The notes under the pieces: generated by a model
The model's database searches: none
The model's input: the letters and a program-made list of their open reading frames with translations, nothing else
What the model was told of the DNA's origin: nothing
Assembly (NCBI GenBank): GCA_013399875.1
Contig: VXAZ01018984.1
Span: 1,268,460 to 1,332,459 of the forward strand
Length of the DNA stretch: 64,000 bases
Reading direction: 5' to 3'
Origin: Gymnorhina tibicen
Taxonomy: Eukaryota > Chordata > Aves > Passeriformes > Artamidae
Shown here: positions 13,513-26,737 of the stretch, in pieces
How the letters are laid out: every line of letters starts with the position of its first letter
How positions within the stretch are numbered: position 1 is the first letter of the stretch
Program-made: the position numbers and the translations under genes

Positions 13513-16500
13513 TAGTATTTTCACTAGCCTTTCCACTATTCACAGCACAGGGATGCAAAACTAAAAATTCTTTTCCTCTCACATCTTTAGAAATCTACCA
13601 CTGAATTCTGTGAGAGCTCTGAAAAGAGTGTCCATGTCCAAGACCTTGACATTACAATGATTTCAGACATGACCTGTGAAATGCACAGGAGGTCTCCAGG
13701 CTCCTTGTTTCACTGAAAATTTAGCACGGTTCTGCTCATCTTCCTTTTGCTAACTGTACTCTATATGCCCCCTCTCTGCCAATGACAGGAATGGAAAATC
13801 ACGACTTACGCACTAACTCCATGGCCATTTCAGCTAGCCCATCAGAATTCCTACAGCTGCTCTCTGCTCAGAGCTCATCAAACATCTCTCCCATCAGTTT
13901 ATCAAACGCCTCCACCTCAGCATTTCAAGTAACTCAAGCTGCTTCCTTTTCTTGCTTTCTCTCCTGCCAAAACCAGAAAGCCTTTATTAAGGGCTTCCCC
14001 GTCAATCATCCCAAAGGCCCCTTTGGAGATCTGATTAGTGTTTGCAGCCTACATTCAGGAACAGGCTGAATCTGTCTGGTGCAATTCATACAAAGGGATA
14101 CGGAGGAAGGCAGTGATTTAACTAAAGTGTGAAGCCTTGTTTCTATGCTGCAAGATATGTTATCATCTCCGTGAGCAATGAGATATTTTCAGTCTTTATA
14201 GAGTTTTGCATGCAGGGATTCGGGATCTGCCATGTCATTTGGGATTGTTAGGGTTTGCCTTTACTTCAGAGCCTGAGGAAGTGGGTAAATTAGGCTGTGC
14301 TGGAGCTTGAGACTGCTGTGCTCAAACTGCTACTGTGGTGTTGGTAGCTTACAGCTGGCTTAGACGTACTTACATCCCGTGCAGTCATATCAGAGCAGAC
14401 ATTCCCTTCATCTTGCTAAGCCCATAGGGACTGGAAAAAGCATTTTAAAGGAAGCTAGAAGTCTTCTCTTGCTGGTGTTCTGTATCCCATGTCTTACGAT
14501 TTCACAAAAAAAATTTAAACTTTAAATTCTGTCCACTTAGAAGAATGGAGAATGGGCTGAATTTCACTTTTTCAGGCAGTGCTGGAGACTTTAAGAAGTT
14601 CTGGGGCTGGGCTGGTTGTGCACACTTCATGGGGAGACCCACCAAGAACTCCACATCTGCATAGGCTGCAGGTTCCATCCTTCTCTGCTAAGCTCCATTG
14701 AACAAGAAGCGAATAAGGCACCTGACTTAAAAAAAAAAAAAGGGAAAGGAACAAGTGATTTATTTGTGATACCAAAAGCAATCACCTTGCACATTGAAGG
14801 ATGAGGTTTTATTTAGATAAATTACTTTATTCATGCTGTCCTGGTTAATCTAATAACCTTACTAAAACTGCACTCAAGTTCTTTTGCTGGCCTGTTGCTG
14901 CTGTGAATTTTGCATAGAAATCAAGCTGCAGATAGTTGATTTTACCTGATTTAATTATAAAATAGCTCTCAGAACAAAGTAAAGAGACTAGCTGCTGCCA
15001 GCCAGTTCCAGGTGCTGTGGAGTGAAGTCCATGGAGCCAGAGCAGCAGTGGCAGCAGGACTGTACCTTGTCACAACCTCACAGGAAAGAAACTGGATGTT
15101 GCCTGGCAACAGCAACTGTTGCTTTTCTTCTTCCAGAGGTTTAGCAAACAGCTGAAGCAACCAATTTGGGGAGCAGCATAAGGTTTGAAAAGAACAAATA
15201 GCTGTTGAGGAAAAAACAGGCAAAGAGTGAGATCAGAGATTGTTACTTGGATACAGCAAAAGCCAACACAACAGAAGGGCTGAGAGGAGAGGCAAAGGCG
15301 AAATAACAGTAGACTTATTTAAGCTCTGGGAGTATTTTTTAATTTTTTTTTTCTGTGCTTGTACATCTAGTATCAATGCAGCTCTTCTACACCCGGTGAT
15401 CCAAAAGTGTTTTTAGAAAACTTTTGGTGCAAGTCTTCTCTTCCTCACCTTCCAATCACTCCTCCTTGGTCAGATTTTCATATTTATCTTCCACTATATT
15501 TTTTAGTCTTTATTTGTTCTTCAGAAGGAGTTTCTTTTGTTTTACCTCATATGAAGTAAGGGCAGTACTTGTTTCAAAAAATGGCAATTTCATTGAGACA
15601 ACAGGGTCACTTGACACACCTGGGTTGCTGATTCTGGGTGTCTGGTGCCTTGCTACCTGCAGTTTCAGATAGAAGGCACTATATCATTACCACTAAATAA
15701 TAATTTTTCTTCATAATAACAAAGGTTGCAGAAATAGACCACAAATTCTGCTCATGTGAGCACAAGGAAGATAGGAGGTCCATTCTTGATCAGACAACAC
15801 AGAAATAATGGTACTGTCTTGGAGACTTCTTCCTTTAGAAGTGCTGATTTGAGTTCTGTTTTACAGATGAGGGAGATGCAGTTGGACTGCTCAGCTCAAA
15901 TTTTCCCTGTGGTTCCTTTCCATCCACATGGCAAATGTACATTGCTGAATACTCCCCGTAGATTAGGGGTCACTGAGACAAATGATCAATGAATGTAGAT
16001 CACACAGGTTTATTTTTGATGTCTTTGCCACAAATAATACAGGTAAATACACAAGTTCACAGGTGTGAGTTATCCTAGAGAAGACAGCCTGGCTCTTGGT
16101 TGCTGGTGGTACCTATATAGATCACAGTACATATGATCTTAGATAGATTAGAATTACTTCAAACACTTTTACCTTTGTTGTATTTACATTTTCACTAACA
16201 TGTGGCAGCTTTATCTTCCAACTCAACGACAGGTTGTGCAACTTCCTCTTTGGTTCCATACAGCATTTCTAATAGAGATCTCCCGAAATATCTTGCTGGA
16301 AGTGAAATGCAGCATAAGGAGCTAGGTATGAATACATCTCACAGTACAGCAGGCTTTTCGAGGTAACTTCTTTTTAGTGCTGCCTTGTGATTACCATGCA
16401 ATGATGAGCAGATATTTACACAGATACTCTGCTGGCTTTCCCTTCTGTGAGATGCCACTGGCCATCATGAGGGAGAGCTCATAACCTGCGCTCAAGATCT

Positions 16501-17334
16501 GATATCACCATTGTTTTGATACAATATGGATTTTCACTCCTTGCCATCTCTCTTTATGTTAGTTTCTTCCTCTTTCAGTTTTTCAGCTTTCACACCATTT
16601 CCCCCCCCATGTAGAAAATCCCATTTCTGTACAATCATTTTTCTCTTTCCATATTGTTAGGTATGAAAAGATAAATCAAATGTGTAAGGCTTGTAAAACT
16701 CTAAGCCCTTTTCTAAAGAAACAATATTTAGGTTCACTGCCTAGCTGTCAGATTTATTCATTCCTCTCCTAAAGCTATTTCAGTCTTCTGTAATTCTTTT
16801 GGAAATTGCTATCTTTTATTTAAAGCAAAAAAATTTGTGAAGAAATGTGTCCTCCAAAAAATTTTAAGTTCTTAGAGGACACAAAATAATAATTGCATAA
16901 TTTAAATACTGTTAAAGAAGTTCATACACATATTTTCCATTGGGTCGTGTAACCTTATATAGTATTACAGCTCATTATTTTTGCATATTACTGTACACTT
17001 GAATTGTACTTATATATTTGATAATTAAAATCATCTATCCTCAAAGAATAATGCAAGTGGAAGTGTCAAAAATACTAACATAACATTAAAAATCTTTTTT
17101 TAGGAAAATACTAGGAGTTTGTTCTCAAGAATGAAAGTTGCAGCTTTTGGCTTTCCTTCACTTGACATATTTTAGACTTAATTCAGTAGTCATTGACATT
17201 TGTGGATCAGGCTTTTTTTTACTCTCCACAGCATTCAATGAACATACTGTACATGCCTTGCTTTTTTTTAACACACTACTGGCCCCATAAGATGAGAGAT
17301 TTGCTTTTCTTCTTTCTTTGGTCTGGAACTAGTC
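13513..17334. other. AT-rich non-coding sequence
   Basis: No gene, RNA gene or transposon was recognised. Short A or T runs occur near 14729 and 15340. Open frames are below 96 codons with no recognisable domain. Confidence 0.7.
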
Positions 17335-17494
17335 CTTTTCTTTTCTTTTCTTTTCTTTTCTTTTCTTTTCTTTTCTTTTCTTTTCTTTTCTTTTCTTTTC
17401 TTTTCTTTTCTTTTCTTTTCTTTTCTTTTCTTTTCTTTTCTTTTCTTTTCTTTTCTTTTCTTTTCTTTTCTTTTCTTTTCTTTTCTTTTCTTTC
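17335..17494. repeat. (TTTTC)n pentanucleotide microsatellite
   Basis: About 160 bp of uninterrupted TTTTC: 31 full perfect units from 17336 to 17490, then a partial unit. A pure array this long is expected to vary between individuals, and its assembled length may not be exact. All-pyrimidine on this strand, it accounts for the FSFLF-repeat open frame at 17193-17504, which is not a gene. Confidence 0.98.
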
Positions 17495-19206
17495 AAGTGA
17501 CTGAACACCTTTATTTGGGAGTACTCTACTTATTTCTCTGGAGCTCTTTAAAGTAAAAGGCTTTACTCAAGAGTGGAATCTGCCCTTTAACTTTAGAATA
17601 ACCTTAGAATGTGTGGAAAAAAGAGTTTGAGGAGTAATTTAAGTCCCCAGAGTTAAGTTATGCTTTTGGCTGTTACGCAGGCAGTTCAGAAAACTTCTGT
17701 GAAAACTTCTCTTTGAAATTCTTGGTAATTTCTAAAAGGAATATTACTAATCTTGGGAATTTATTACACTGTAAACATTTTTAGCAGCTGACTCTGCACC
17801 TGCATTCTCTATCAGAGAAATTTTGGTTATGCAGCAAACATAGGTTTGCACTTATACTCTATCTTAAAACGACCTAAAAATCTATAGATGTTTTATTTTT
17901 CATTTCTCAATATGATGAGCCAGCTGGCACAACTGACAGGCTGTTCATGTGGAGTTGTGGCTCTTCCAGAAGATTTCCTGTAAAAATAATCAGTGTGTAT
18001 TGAGATGTACTCAACTAAGAGATTTCCGGGTCTCAAACCATTTTCAGTATATGTTATTAAAAGCTTATCTGGTATTTTCAACTTGCTAAACTTTGAAATT
18101 TTATTTTAATGACATACAACCTAGGAATTTTGGCTCTGATGAATAATCAACTGTGAGAGTAACCTCTTTTTCTAGATGTCTTGTAAAGCACTTAAAAGCC
18201 GATGGAGTGCACTGTTCTATTGGCTTGTTAAAATAATTCACCAAAATAGCAGATGTTCAACAAGCTACAGGCAATCATGCTGTGCATCATAGCTGCATAT
18301 GCAAACCTACAGACGTGCGGGCCACATTAAACTGCTGAGCCCCTGGTGAACATAATCTCAACGATAAAATGAAACAAAACGGAAAGAAGTAAGCTAAAAG
18401 GAATTCCTTTCAGCAGTCCTCCTGTTGGTGCAGTGCCTTTAGGAAGGGCTAAGCTGCTCCTGGATGTGCAAATGGCATGTAAGGGCTCTCTCTGTATTGC
18501 ACTGCCTTGTGTCACAGGCATGATAGTTTTGCTAGTTTGGAATTTGGAACCTTAATCCACGACCTAGCTGCAAGAATAAACTGGCTAATCTCAGGACTGC
18601 CTAGATTTCTGTCAATACAGTCCACATGCCAAGTACAGCTTTACTTATGGCTGTGCCTAGAAATGTCAAATTCTGAAAAGATGGGGGATTTTTTTACTTG
18701 AATCTTGACACCATTCATTAAGTGAGAGTTCTTCTGCCTTTTTCCCTTGGAGGCCAATCCTCACTGATGCTGACCCTCAACACAGTGGAGCACATGGGCA
18801 TCCTGTTTAACCAATGGTTTAGTGATCGGGCCATCTGCCTGGGGTATGAGAGTCTGTGCTTTAAAATATCTGTCCTCTCTGGAGTCAGATCAGAGCGGTT
18901 CCACTTTGCATTAAGTATTCATTAGGCCCCTGAGTGAAAAAGAGGGAGAGAATGACTGATTCTATTTCAGTTGACAAGAGGCTGGGACATTAAACAGCAG
19001 TATGAGAAAGTTCTGTATAGGTTCTTATTCCAGTGAAAGTGTTTAGAGTAAGGCCATCTCACAGTATCTTTTTCTTTGTCTGTGCTCTAAGTTTGAAATT
19101 TGTGCTTGCTGTACATGAACTTTGCTGGTTCTTCATCGGATGCTGTGACAGACCATTGGCTATGAATTTTGCTTTCATGCTTTGGGTGTAGGCATGACTT
19201 TTAACA
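17495..19206. other. AT-rich non-coding sequence
   Basis: No gene or transposon was recognised. The part around 18190-18330 is less AT-biased and has an octamer-like ATGCAAA at about 18299. It may be regulatory, but sequence alone does not show this. Confidence 0.65.
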
Positions 19207-19211
19207 CAAAT

Positions 19212-19287
19212 AATAACAATAACAATAACAATAACAATAACAATAACAATAACAATAACAATAACAATAACAATAACAATAATAATA
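19212..19287. repeat. (AATAAC)n hexanucleotide microsatellite
   Basis: Eleven perfect AATAAC units run from 19212 to 19277, followed by AAT units to 19287. Confidence 0.97.
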
Positions 19288-21011
19288 TCATCTAGATTTT
19301 TTCCTAATTTCTAATCAAGTACTGCTATTTTATTTACTGTCCAATAATTGTACCTGTTTATGTTCAGCAGGATGAATGTTCCATGAAACTGATTTCTGGA
19401 GCTCTATTAGATTGTGAGTCAACTTTTTAAATTTTAATTTTTCCCCCAAACTGATGTCAATGCCTGTGAATTTATTAAGTGGAATGAATTCTGCTGAAAA
19501 TAACTTTAAGGGTATGAGAGCATATTAAACTGGCAGCTTTCCTAGTGAGGAGAGTTCAGTTCAAGGCTGTAGGTCAGTATTTAATATCCTCCAAGAGAAT
19601 GATTCCATCTTTATGAACCATTGTCTTTCCCTAGGTCGCCTTGAGAGATAGAACAGATAAGCAGTTGACTAAACCAAAAAGGCTCAGTAAGATTTTCAAC
19701 ATGCCTAGGAGCTTCGAAAGGGAAACTATGTTATGGCACAGAAACAGTATAAAGAGGGGCTAAAACTCACAAACCCAGTGAGTTTCCATGGTAAGTTCCC
19801 CAGCAGAGAGGGCAAAAAGGCAGAAAGCGCAGTGTTCAGCAACTTCCAGAAGTTTTCAGTGGCTTCAGTGACCTTGGGAGTGTGGGCAATTTAGAACCAG
19901 ACCAATGAACAAACATCAGCTCCAGTATCATAGGTTAAGTCTCATAAACATCTGCTGTGTTACAAATTTATATCCTTCACATCCTTGCTTCCATCCATAT
20001 GTAAAAATCCACTGCAGCAGGTGCAACAGGAGAGGGGAGGGAGGGCTCCCGAGCCTGAGGGCCACAAAACTTGCAGTGAGGGATTTGTCCACAGAGCTGT
20101 AACCTAAGCACTGGGTTTGAGGTGCTTGGCGAAGCTGCTGAGCATCAGAAGGTGGCAGCATTGACGAAGGAAATGAGTAGAAAAGATGAATTAAAGTAAA
20201 TATTGATATATATTCTAGCTTTTTTTTTTTACTTTGCACCAAGTGGTATTGTGGTAATAAAAAAATTGGATGCAAAATAGACCTTATCGTGTCTCTGTTG
20301 ATGAGCAGACCACTGAGTTGAACAGAATATTATTGTGAATTAAGGTGGCCATCTAAACACCCTGTGCATTCATTACTGGTGAACACAGTTATTAAAGTCA
20401 CAAGTGTATGGCAAACAGACTTTTTGCCTGTATTAATTTTTTTTTTCTCTTAAAGTTAACAAGTCCCAAATGTAGGCTAGGTTGAGATCTACTGGTCCAC
20501 CAGGAAGCTCAGTGGGATGTGGTTTTACTCAAACTATTGACTCTTAGATTCTCAGTGGGCAGGAAGCTCTGTGTTTGACATTACTGGCACTGCTCTGGAC
20601 TGGGATATGTTCGGCCTTATTGATGCACGGCTGGTCAATACCAAATGTGTGCTGAGACCGTGGAAGGGACCCCTTGCAGATTTGCTCTGGAGTTCAGCCT
20701 AAGCCTCCTCAACATGGATTTGTATGTGAATAACACGAGAGTAAACGGAGCTTATGCTCTTCTCCTGGGGAAGTGTGGTATTTGTGTGATTCTCAATGCA
20801 GCATCTTGAAACAACAAAGCCCTGGCACTTATGGCTGAGGTAGATGGTTGGTGAGCATGGGCTTAAGGGCATATGTATGGAGAACATAACCTTCCTCTTA
20901 TGGACACAAACAGTAATTTAACTTTTATTGGTTTGAAAGGGACTTCCTAATTGGGAGCCAGCTGTAACAGGCAGTTGTGAGAACCCCACATAGAATCTCT
21001 TGGAGAAAAGG
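19288..21011. other. AT-rich non-coding sequence
   Basis: No gene or interspersed repeat was recognised. There are short T runs near 20219 and 20438. The 115-codon - strand frame at 19928-20275 has no recognisable domain and begins in low-complexity sequence. Confidence 0.65.
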
Positions 21012-21216
21012 ATTTTTCCATGTTTTCTTTCTTTTTTTCCTCTTTTACCTCTCTTCTTTCTTTTTCCTATTTTCTGTTTCCCCCCCTCTTTTTTTTCTCA
21101 TGTTTTCTTTTTCCCCCTTTTATTTTTCCATTTGTTTTCCTCCTTCCTGTCAAAAGAAAAATATACAGTTTTTTTTTCTTTTCAGCTTTCTCCTGCTTTC
21201 TTTTCTCTCTCTGCAG
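21012..21216 (+). repeat. Polypyrimidine tract ending in CTGCAG
   Basis: About 205 bp almost entirely of C and T on the + strand, interrupted mainly by a purine-rich patch at about 21151-21170. It ends in TTTTCTCTCTCTGCAG at 21201-21216, which matches a vertebrate 3' splice acceptor very well. No coding exon is evident after the AG. Overlapping + strand frames of 86-123 codons exist because stop codons need purines. Confidence 0.9.
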
Positions 21217-21684
21217 ACTTTCAGGCTTGGGTATCACAGACCACAGAATACATTTTTCACCTGTTTCATTTTTGCAATAACATAGGTCCACAATGGGGAA
21301 ATCGAAAGGAAAATCAGACTTCACGGCTGTGTGACAGCTACTTCCTCAGCTTCTTATCTACTTCCTGGTAGCTCTGATGGATTTTTTGTAGCATGTTCAT
21401 TGCTTGTTCCTGACTTGGTTATTCCTGTTTTTAATAGTCTACCCAAAAAATTCTTCTTAAAATTTAGGAATACCACAGCAAGATTTTGTGCTTATGATCC
21501 ATCCCTTTCACTGAATCATTTTTTGCTTGAAACCTCCTTCAGCACTACACTCTGAGCTATCAGCCTCTGCACAGAACTTAGCTTTACTTTTTGTCTTGTT
21601 GTTTCCATTTTCGGCTCAGATTTTGTCATTCTCTATTGGGACTTCCATTTCTTCACATTTTTTCTTATTATCAGGGTATGTGTC

Positions 21685-21725
<41 letters not shown>

Positions 21726-21826
21726 CTATATCTATATCTATATCTATATCTATATCTATATCTATATCTATATCTATATTATATCTATATCTATTTCTAT
21801 CTATATCTATATCTATCTATATCTCT
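21685..21826. repeat. Compound microsatellite (TATATG)6(TATATC)9, then degenerate
   Basis: Six perfect TATATG units (21685-21720) change abruptly to nine perfect TATATC units (21721-21774), followed by degenerate TATCTA sequence to about 21826 and AT-rich sequence to about 21880. The two pure arrays differ at one position, as if a point change spread through part of the array by slippage. Open frames in three phases here are artefacts of the repeat. Confidence 0.97.
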
Positions 21827-24800
21827 CCTATTTCTGTGTATATAAATATACCTATAAATTCATATCTGTATTTATATATTTTGGATGTCTTGATGTTTAC
21901 CATATAGAACAAAGAATTGGATTCCTTCCACTTGTGTCCTGTTGAGAATTTAACACTCAATCATCTTGTCAATGAAAATCTTGTCACTAAATTTAATAGG
22001 TTTGACTCCATAGAACTTAAGGTTAAAAATTTTAAAAAGTTGCCTCTTGGCAAGGTATTTGTTTTCCTTCATATATGGTTGTTGCTGATGGGAAGGGGGA
22101 GAATATCCAAAAATATTTTTCATATCATCCCTATAGGATTCTAGGTTACAGTACTGTTCTCTTTTTCTAGTTTACTCCTGTAGCAGCTGAAGAGATGAAG
22201 ACATATAGGGATGATCTGCCTGTTGAAAAGTTTATTTAATGATCTGTGTCCTGCCTTATGTTTAGCTTGCCACCCAGACATTTCATCATTACTCATGTGA
22301 GGTCATAGTCATGATAGAGAAGTGAAAATCCTGTATCATGTTACTGGCATGACTTAGAAAAAAATTTATGCATCAGGTCCAAGCAGGTGATTGTGGCAAA
22401 CTGGATAGAGCACTGGGGTTTTGTGGTTATGTCAACACACATGATGTCAACACACAGTTCATTCTGTTATTCTTTTCTGTAGTTTGGATTGTGCACTTCT
22501 TTCTGTACTTCCCTGCTCCCAACTTTTCAAAGGTGGTAGTTGAAATGCCTCTTCTGCATTGCAATGCCTCAGACTGACTTAGAGAGTTTGTTATAGGTAA
22601 CTTTCAATCACTGAGCTCCTAGACACCTGATTTCCCTGTTTCTAGGAAACCTGAGCTGGGTTTGTATAAAATACCTCTATTAAATTAAAAGAAATACTAA
22701 AAGCCTGCTGGCCTTTAAGCTCTATTCTAATCATCATGTAGTAGTAAAACTTTAAAATTAAATTTCTGTGGGAATTAAGTCCAGCAGTATGTTATGTTTA
22801 AAATTAATAGTAACTTCAAACCTTTTGTCCAAGGGCCTCAGCTAGCTTTTCGTGCTGCAACTTTTGTGTGCATAATTAGATTTTATGGATTTTCTTCTGA
22901 TATTGTGTTTATAATCTTATCAGAGCAATATATTGTGTCATTGTAAGTACTTATTATGTACTATAAGCCATGAACAACGCCTCTTTATAACATCCTACTT
23001 GTCTGGTAGTCAATGTGTATTGTATGCTACACACAGAAAAGGATTCAGCTTTTAGGTTATAAAATTAGCATTCTTAAAAGATGGATTGCAGACTACGAAG
23101 GACTTCTTGAAGATTCCTGGAGCATCAAATTATTTTTGAATGAACGTTTTGTCGTAGATTAATCTATCCATGACGCCTGTCATTTTGGAAGTGTTATTAT
23201 GGTAGACAAATAAGAGTGGGAATTTCATAGCGAGAATCTTACAATTTTCAGATTATTGGTGTATGTTCACCCATGCAAACTAAACGTACAAGACTTGGCT
23301 GTTAGGAGAGTCAGTTGTCATGGTGCTAAATATGCCCATTTCCAGCTAGAGCCAGCAGTGCAATACTTGCTGCAATAGTGTTGGAGCAATAATGGTATTT
23401 TTTTATGAAGTAGGGGTTGCAGCTGTTCAAGAATAAGAAATAACCTTGGTTGTATCACAGTGTAGAAATAAAGTGTTTTAAATATCATACCAACTGGGTA
23501 TTTTTCTTCTTTACAACTGGCATGTGAACATGGAAATTATTTTTGGGAATAGTTAAATGACTTACAGCTCACTATTAGCTCTAGGCCCCTTTGTGATTTC
23601 AGTTCTTTTTCTGAGTTAAAGGGTGAAGAGGAATATATTTTTCTGCTTTTTCTGGTCAGCTAAGTCACAGGCACAATATTTAGTTTTTTAAATTATGACA
23701 TCCTTATCTCTTAACACATTTTTATTTTGAAACAGTGGATCATAGCTTCCTTCATGTTGGTGCAACAGCAACTAGCACATTTATTTCATTTAATTCAACA
23801 TGAAATGTGAAATTATTGTTTGCTTGGGAATGTTAGCTGTTCTCTTTAAAGAGGGATAGGTGCATTTTCTCTGGTGGCTGTCTCCCATATGATGCTGTGG
23901 ACCTAGGGATAAAATCAGCCCGTAGAGTGCTAGGATCTCAGTTTAGAACTAGCTTTGTAAGACTCAAGGAATTTATCAGTCTGTTATACAGGTGAAAATG
24001 CTGTTATAAGGGAGGATGTTTTTAAGTGTGTTTCATTGTTCCCACGTGTAGATTTGCAAACATTCCTGTATTCATGCACTCTATTTCCAGGTGCCAGGTC
24101 AACAGGCTCTCTGTCTGTGTTACTCTGCTCCAGCTGTTGATTGGGATTCCCTTTGTGTAGTCTTGCCTCATTTTTTCCCCCTTCACTTTAACTAATATTA
24201 TTTATTTTCTCTTTTTTTTTCTGGATGATTCATTCATTATCAGGATGTCATCATATTAAACTGTTGGGAGAATGGCTAATGATGAAATTGTCAGCAGGTG
24301 CCGTCACCCGGTTCATTGCTGAATAGCTTGAATACACATCTGCTTGGTGACGATAGCTCTGCTAGCCAGGTGTCTGATTCTGTGTCTCTCCCATTCCCCT
24401 GTCCCATTTTTCCGTTGTTTTCTTTTGAAATCTGTAGGGTTTTGTCAGGTAAAATTTTGGGGTTGAATGGATGGGGTGTTTGGATACCAGTAAAACAAAG
24501 TTTATGCCACTGTAACAAGCGCGGGGGCTCATTTTGCTGAGGGGTTTGTGATGATTGTGGGTCAGAGGCTCAGTGACAGCAAATTTTCACAATTTGAGCA
24601 GCTGTGGTTTGAAGTGAAGTACCTTAAAGTGCCCTTCCATCTCAACACACAAGTTCTGATCTCGGGGCCATCTGAAAAAAAAATGATGCCAACCAAATGA
24701 AATAGCCACAAATCTATTCTACAATTTGTTATCAGAAGCAGAAAATAACCATTATGTTACCAAGAGTTGCAAGGTGAGCTTTTCCTAATGCTGGCCCTCA

Positions 24801-26689
24801 ATAGCAGAGAACTGGGTAGCATTCAGTTAATATCCTGGACTTCTAGGTCTCCCAGAGTTATTATATGGTTATTCTGTCAGACTGTGCCAAATCCAGATGC
24901 AAATGTTAGGAACAAATATTAGGGTTTTGGGTTTTTTTGAGGGGGTCTGGGGTGTTGAAGCTTTTTTTTTACCTTTCTTCCATTTCTCTGCTTGTCCCAC
25001 AGTGGTTGTTTAAGCTGCCAGCTGCTTTTGTTTTACTAACAGCTAATTCTTCCACAGAGAAATGTGAAGGATGCAATGCCCAGGGTGCTGCACTGCTCTT
25101 CTTTTAGAAAAGGTGCTGCTTCCTGAAGTTGAACAGTTTTAGCATACTAGCCAGACCTTGACATTTTGCAGCCTTTAGATATTTTGTGTCTTTATTAAAG
25201 CAGAGTGAATACATTCACAATTTATATTTTTGTTTTATTTATTTACTGTTCAAGCTTCTCTGGTTTTGTAGAGAGAAACCTTAAACCACTATTTAAGTCT
25301 AAAAGACCAGAAGGCAAACAAGAGGATCCCTCAGATGGTTCTCTAAAGCTCAGGACATTGGACTGTGACTCACGGTTCTGAGTGCTTGAGATAGACAGAC
25401 TCAGTACTGTCAGTCTCACTTCTCTCAGCTGTTAGCTGCTTTGCAGTAGATAGGACAAACTAGAGAGCTCAATGGTGTGAATCACTAAGCTTTTCCTAAC
25501 AGAGGAACGTTTGCAGACAGTGAACACAGTCCTGAAAAGAATAGTGGAACACTAACTGACACAGTCATGTTTTCAGGGAGAATTCATGGCATACTGATAT
25601 CTTGCCAAACAGTATTGCCGTGACTATAAATTGCAGGGACTTGTAAACACACTTCATTTTGCCTCTGACCTCCTCCTTTATGCCTTTAAATTCTACTCAG
25701 AAAGTACTTTGCTTTTTCTTAGGACACTTAGCAATAATAAACTGAGAGCAAAATCACTAATTCCCCTTTGCTTAAAAAAGTAAAGCTTCTATTCGGCATA
25801 AAATATGGCAAATAAATGAATAAAACTGTATTGTAAAGATTCTCATTGAATTTCAATCTACAAGATTGTCTGCAAAGTCTTCTTTTTAAACTTAACATAT
25901 AAGGGGAAAACTATACTGATTTTAGCCATTTAGTGTGTGGGCACCATTTTCGTGGGTTCAGGTCATTCTTGTAGAAAGGGTGGTCTGTTATTTGAAGTCT
26001 GAGCACCCAAAACCAGAGCTAAATAGTGGAATTATGTGCAAAAGTGGAAACACAGGCCTAAATATTCAAACCTGTCTGTTAAAAACTAGTGTATGAATTC
26101 CTGGTTAGGCATGAAAACTGTGAAGTCTAATAGTTTGTTGCACTTAGCTGATTCATTCTAGCCAAATTTGTCTAAAATAGTTGTTAGCAGTTCTAACTCT
26201 TACCTGGGCAGGCACTTGGCAAGGATATTTCAAGTCTAGTTAACCTTATTGTACATAATTATATAAAGGCAAAACCTTATATGTATGTGATTGCACGTCT
26301 GAATTTAAGAACTGCTCACAGTTGCTCTGGAGAGCAACACTGAGGTTTCTTGTAGCTCTACGTTTTTGCTGAGCAAATTATTTTGGAAGTGAAAGTGAAA
26401 AGAAGTTTACCTGAAGTTCCATTATTTTCCTCTTCCTTAGCCTTTCTCTCTTAGTGCCAAATAATTAGTGTCTTATTAACAAGATAATTCAAGTTTCTTC
26501 ATGACGTGCTGTTATTGTGGTGAGACACTACTCACTTTCTGGGATGTAGCTCCCTGAAAAGACAGTATATTTTATCATATGAAGAGGGATCCAGTCTTCA
26601 TCAGTAATTTAATTTTTATATGTGGTCTACAAATGGCTTTCAGAGCAATTTTAAATTAAGACCATTATGCTCTTTAGTATTTACTACGT

Positions 26690-26737
26690 ATTACTATTAT
26701 TGTGCATTACTATTATTATGCATTACTATTATTTACC
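26690..26737. repeat. 16-bp minisatellite, three copies
   Basis: ATTACTATTATT followed by GTGC, ATGC and TACC at 26690, 26706 and 26722, in exact 16-bp register. The last four bases vary; the first twelve are identical in all copies. Confidence 0.92.

Noticed and set aside
17193..17504. 103-codon frame of FSFLF repeats
   Set aside because: Produced by the TTTTC microsatellite.
21000..21371. Overlapping frames rich in F, S and L
   Set aside because: Produced by the polypyrimidine tract, in which stop codons can hardly occur.
21527..21945. Overlapping frames of IS, YL and YI repeats
   Set aside because: Translations of the TATATG/TATATC array in three phases.
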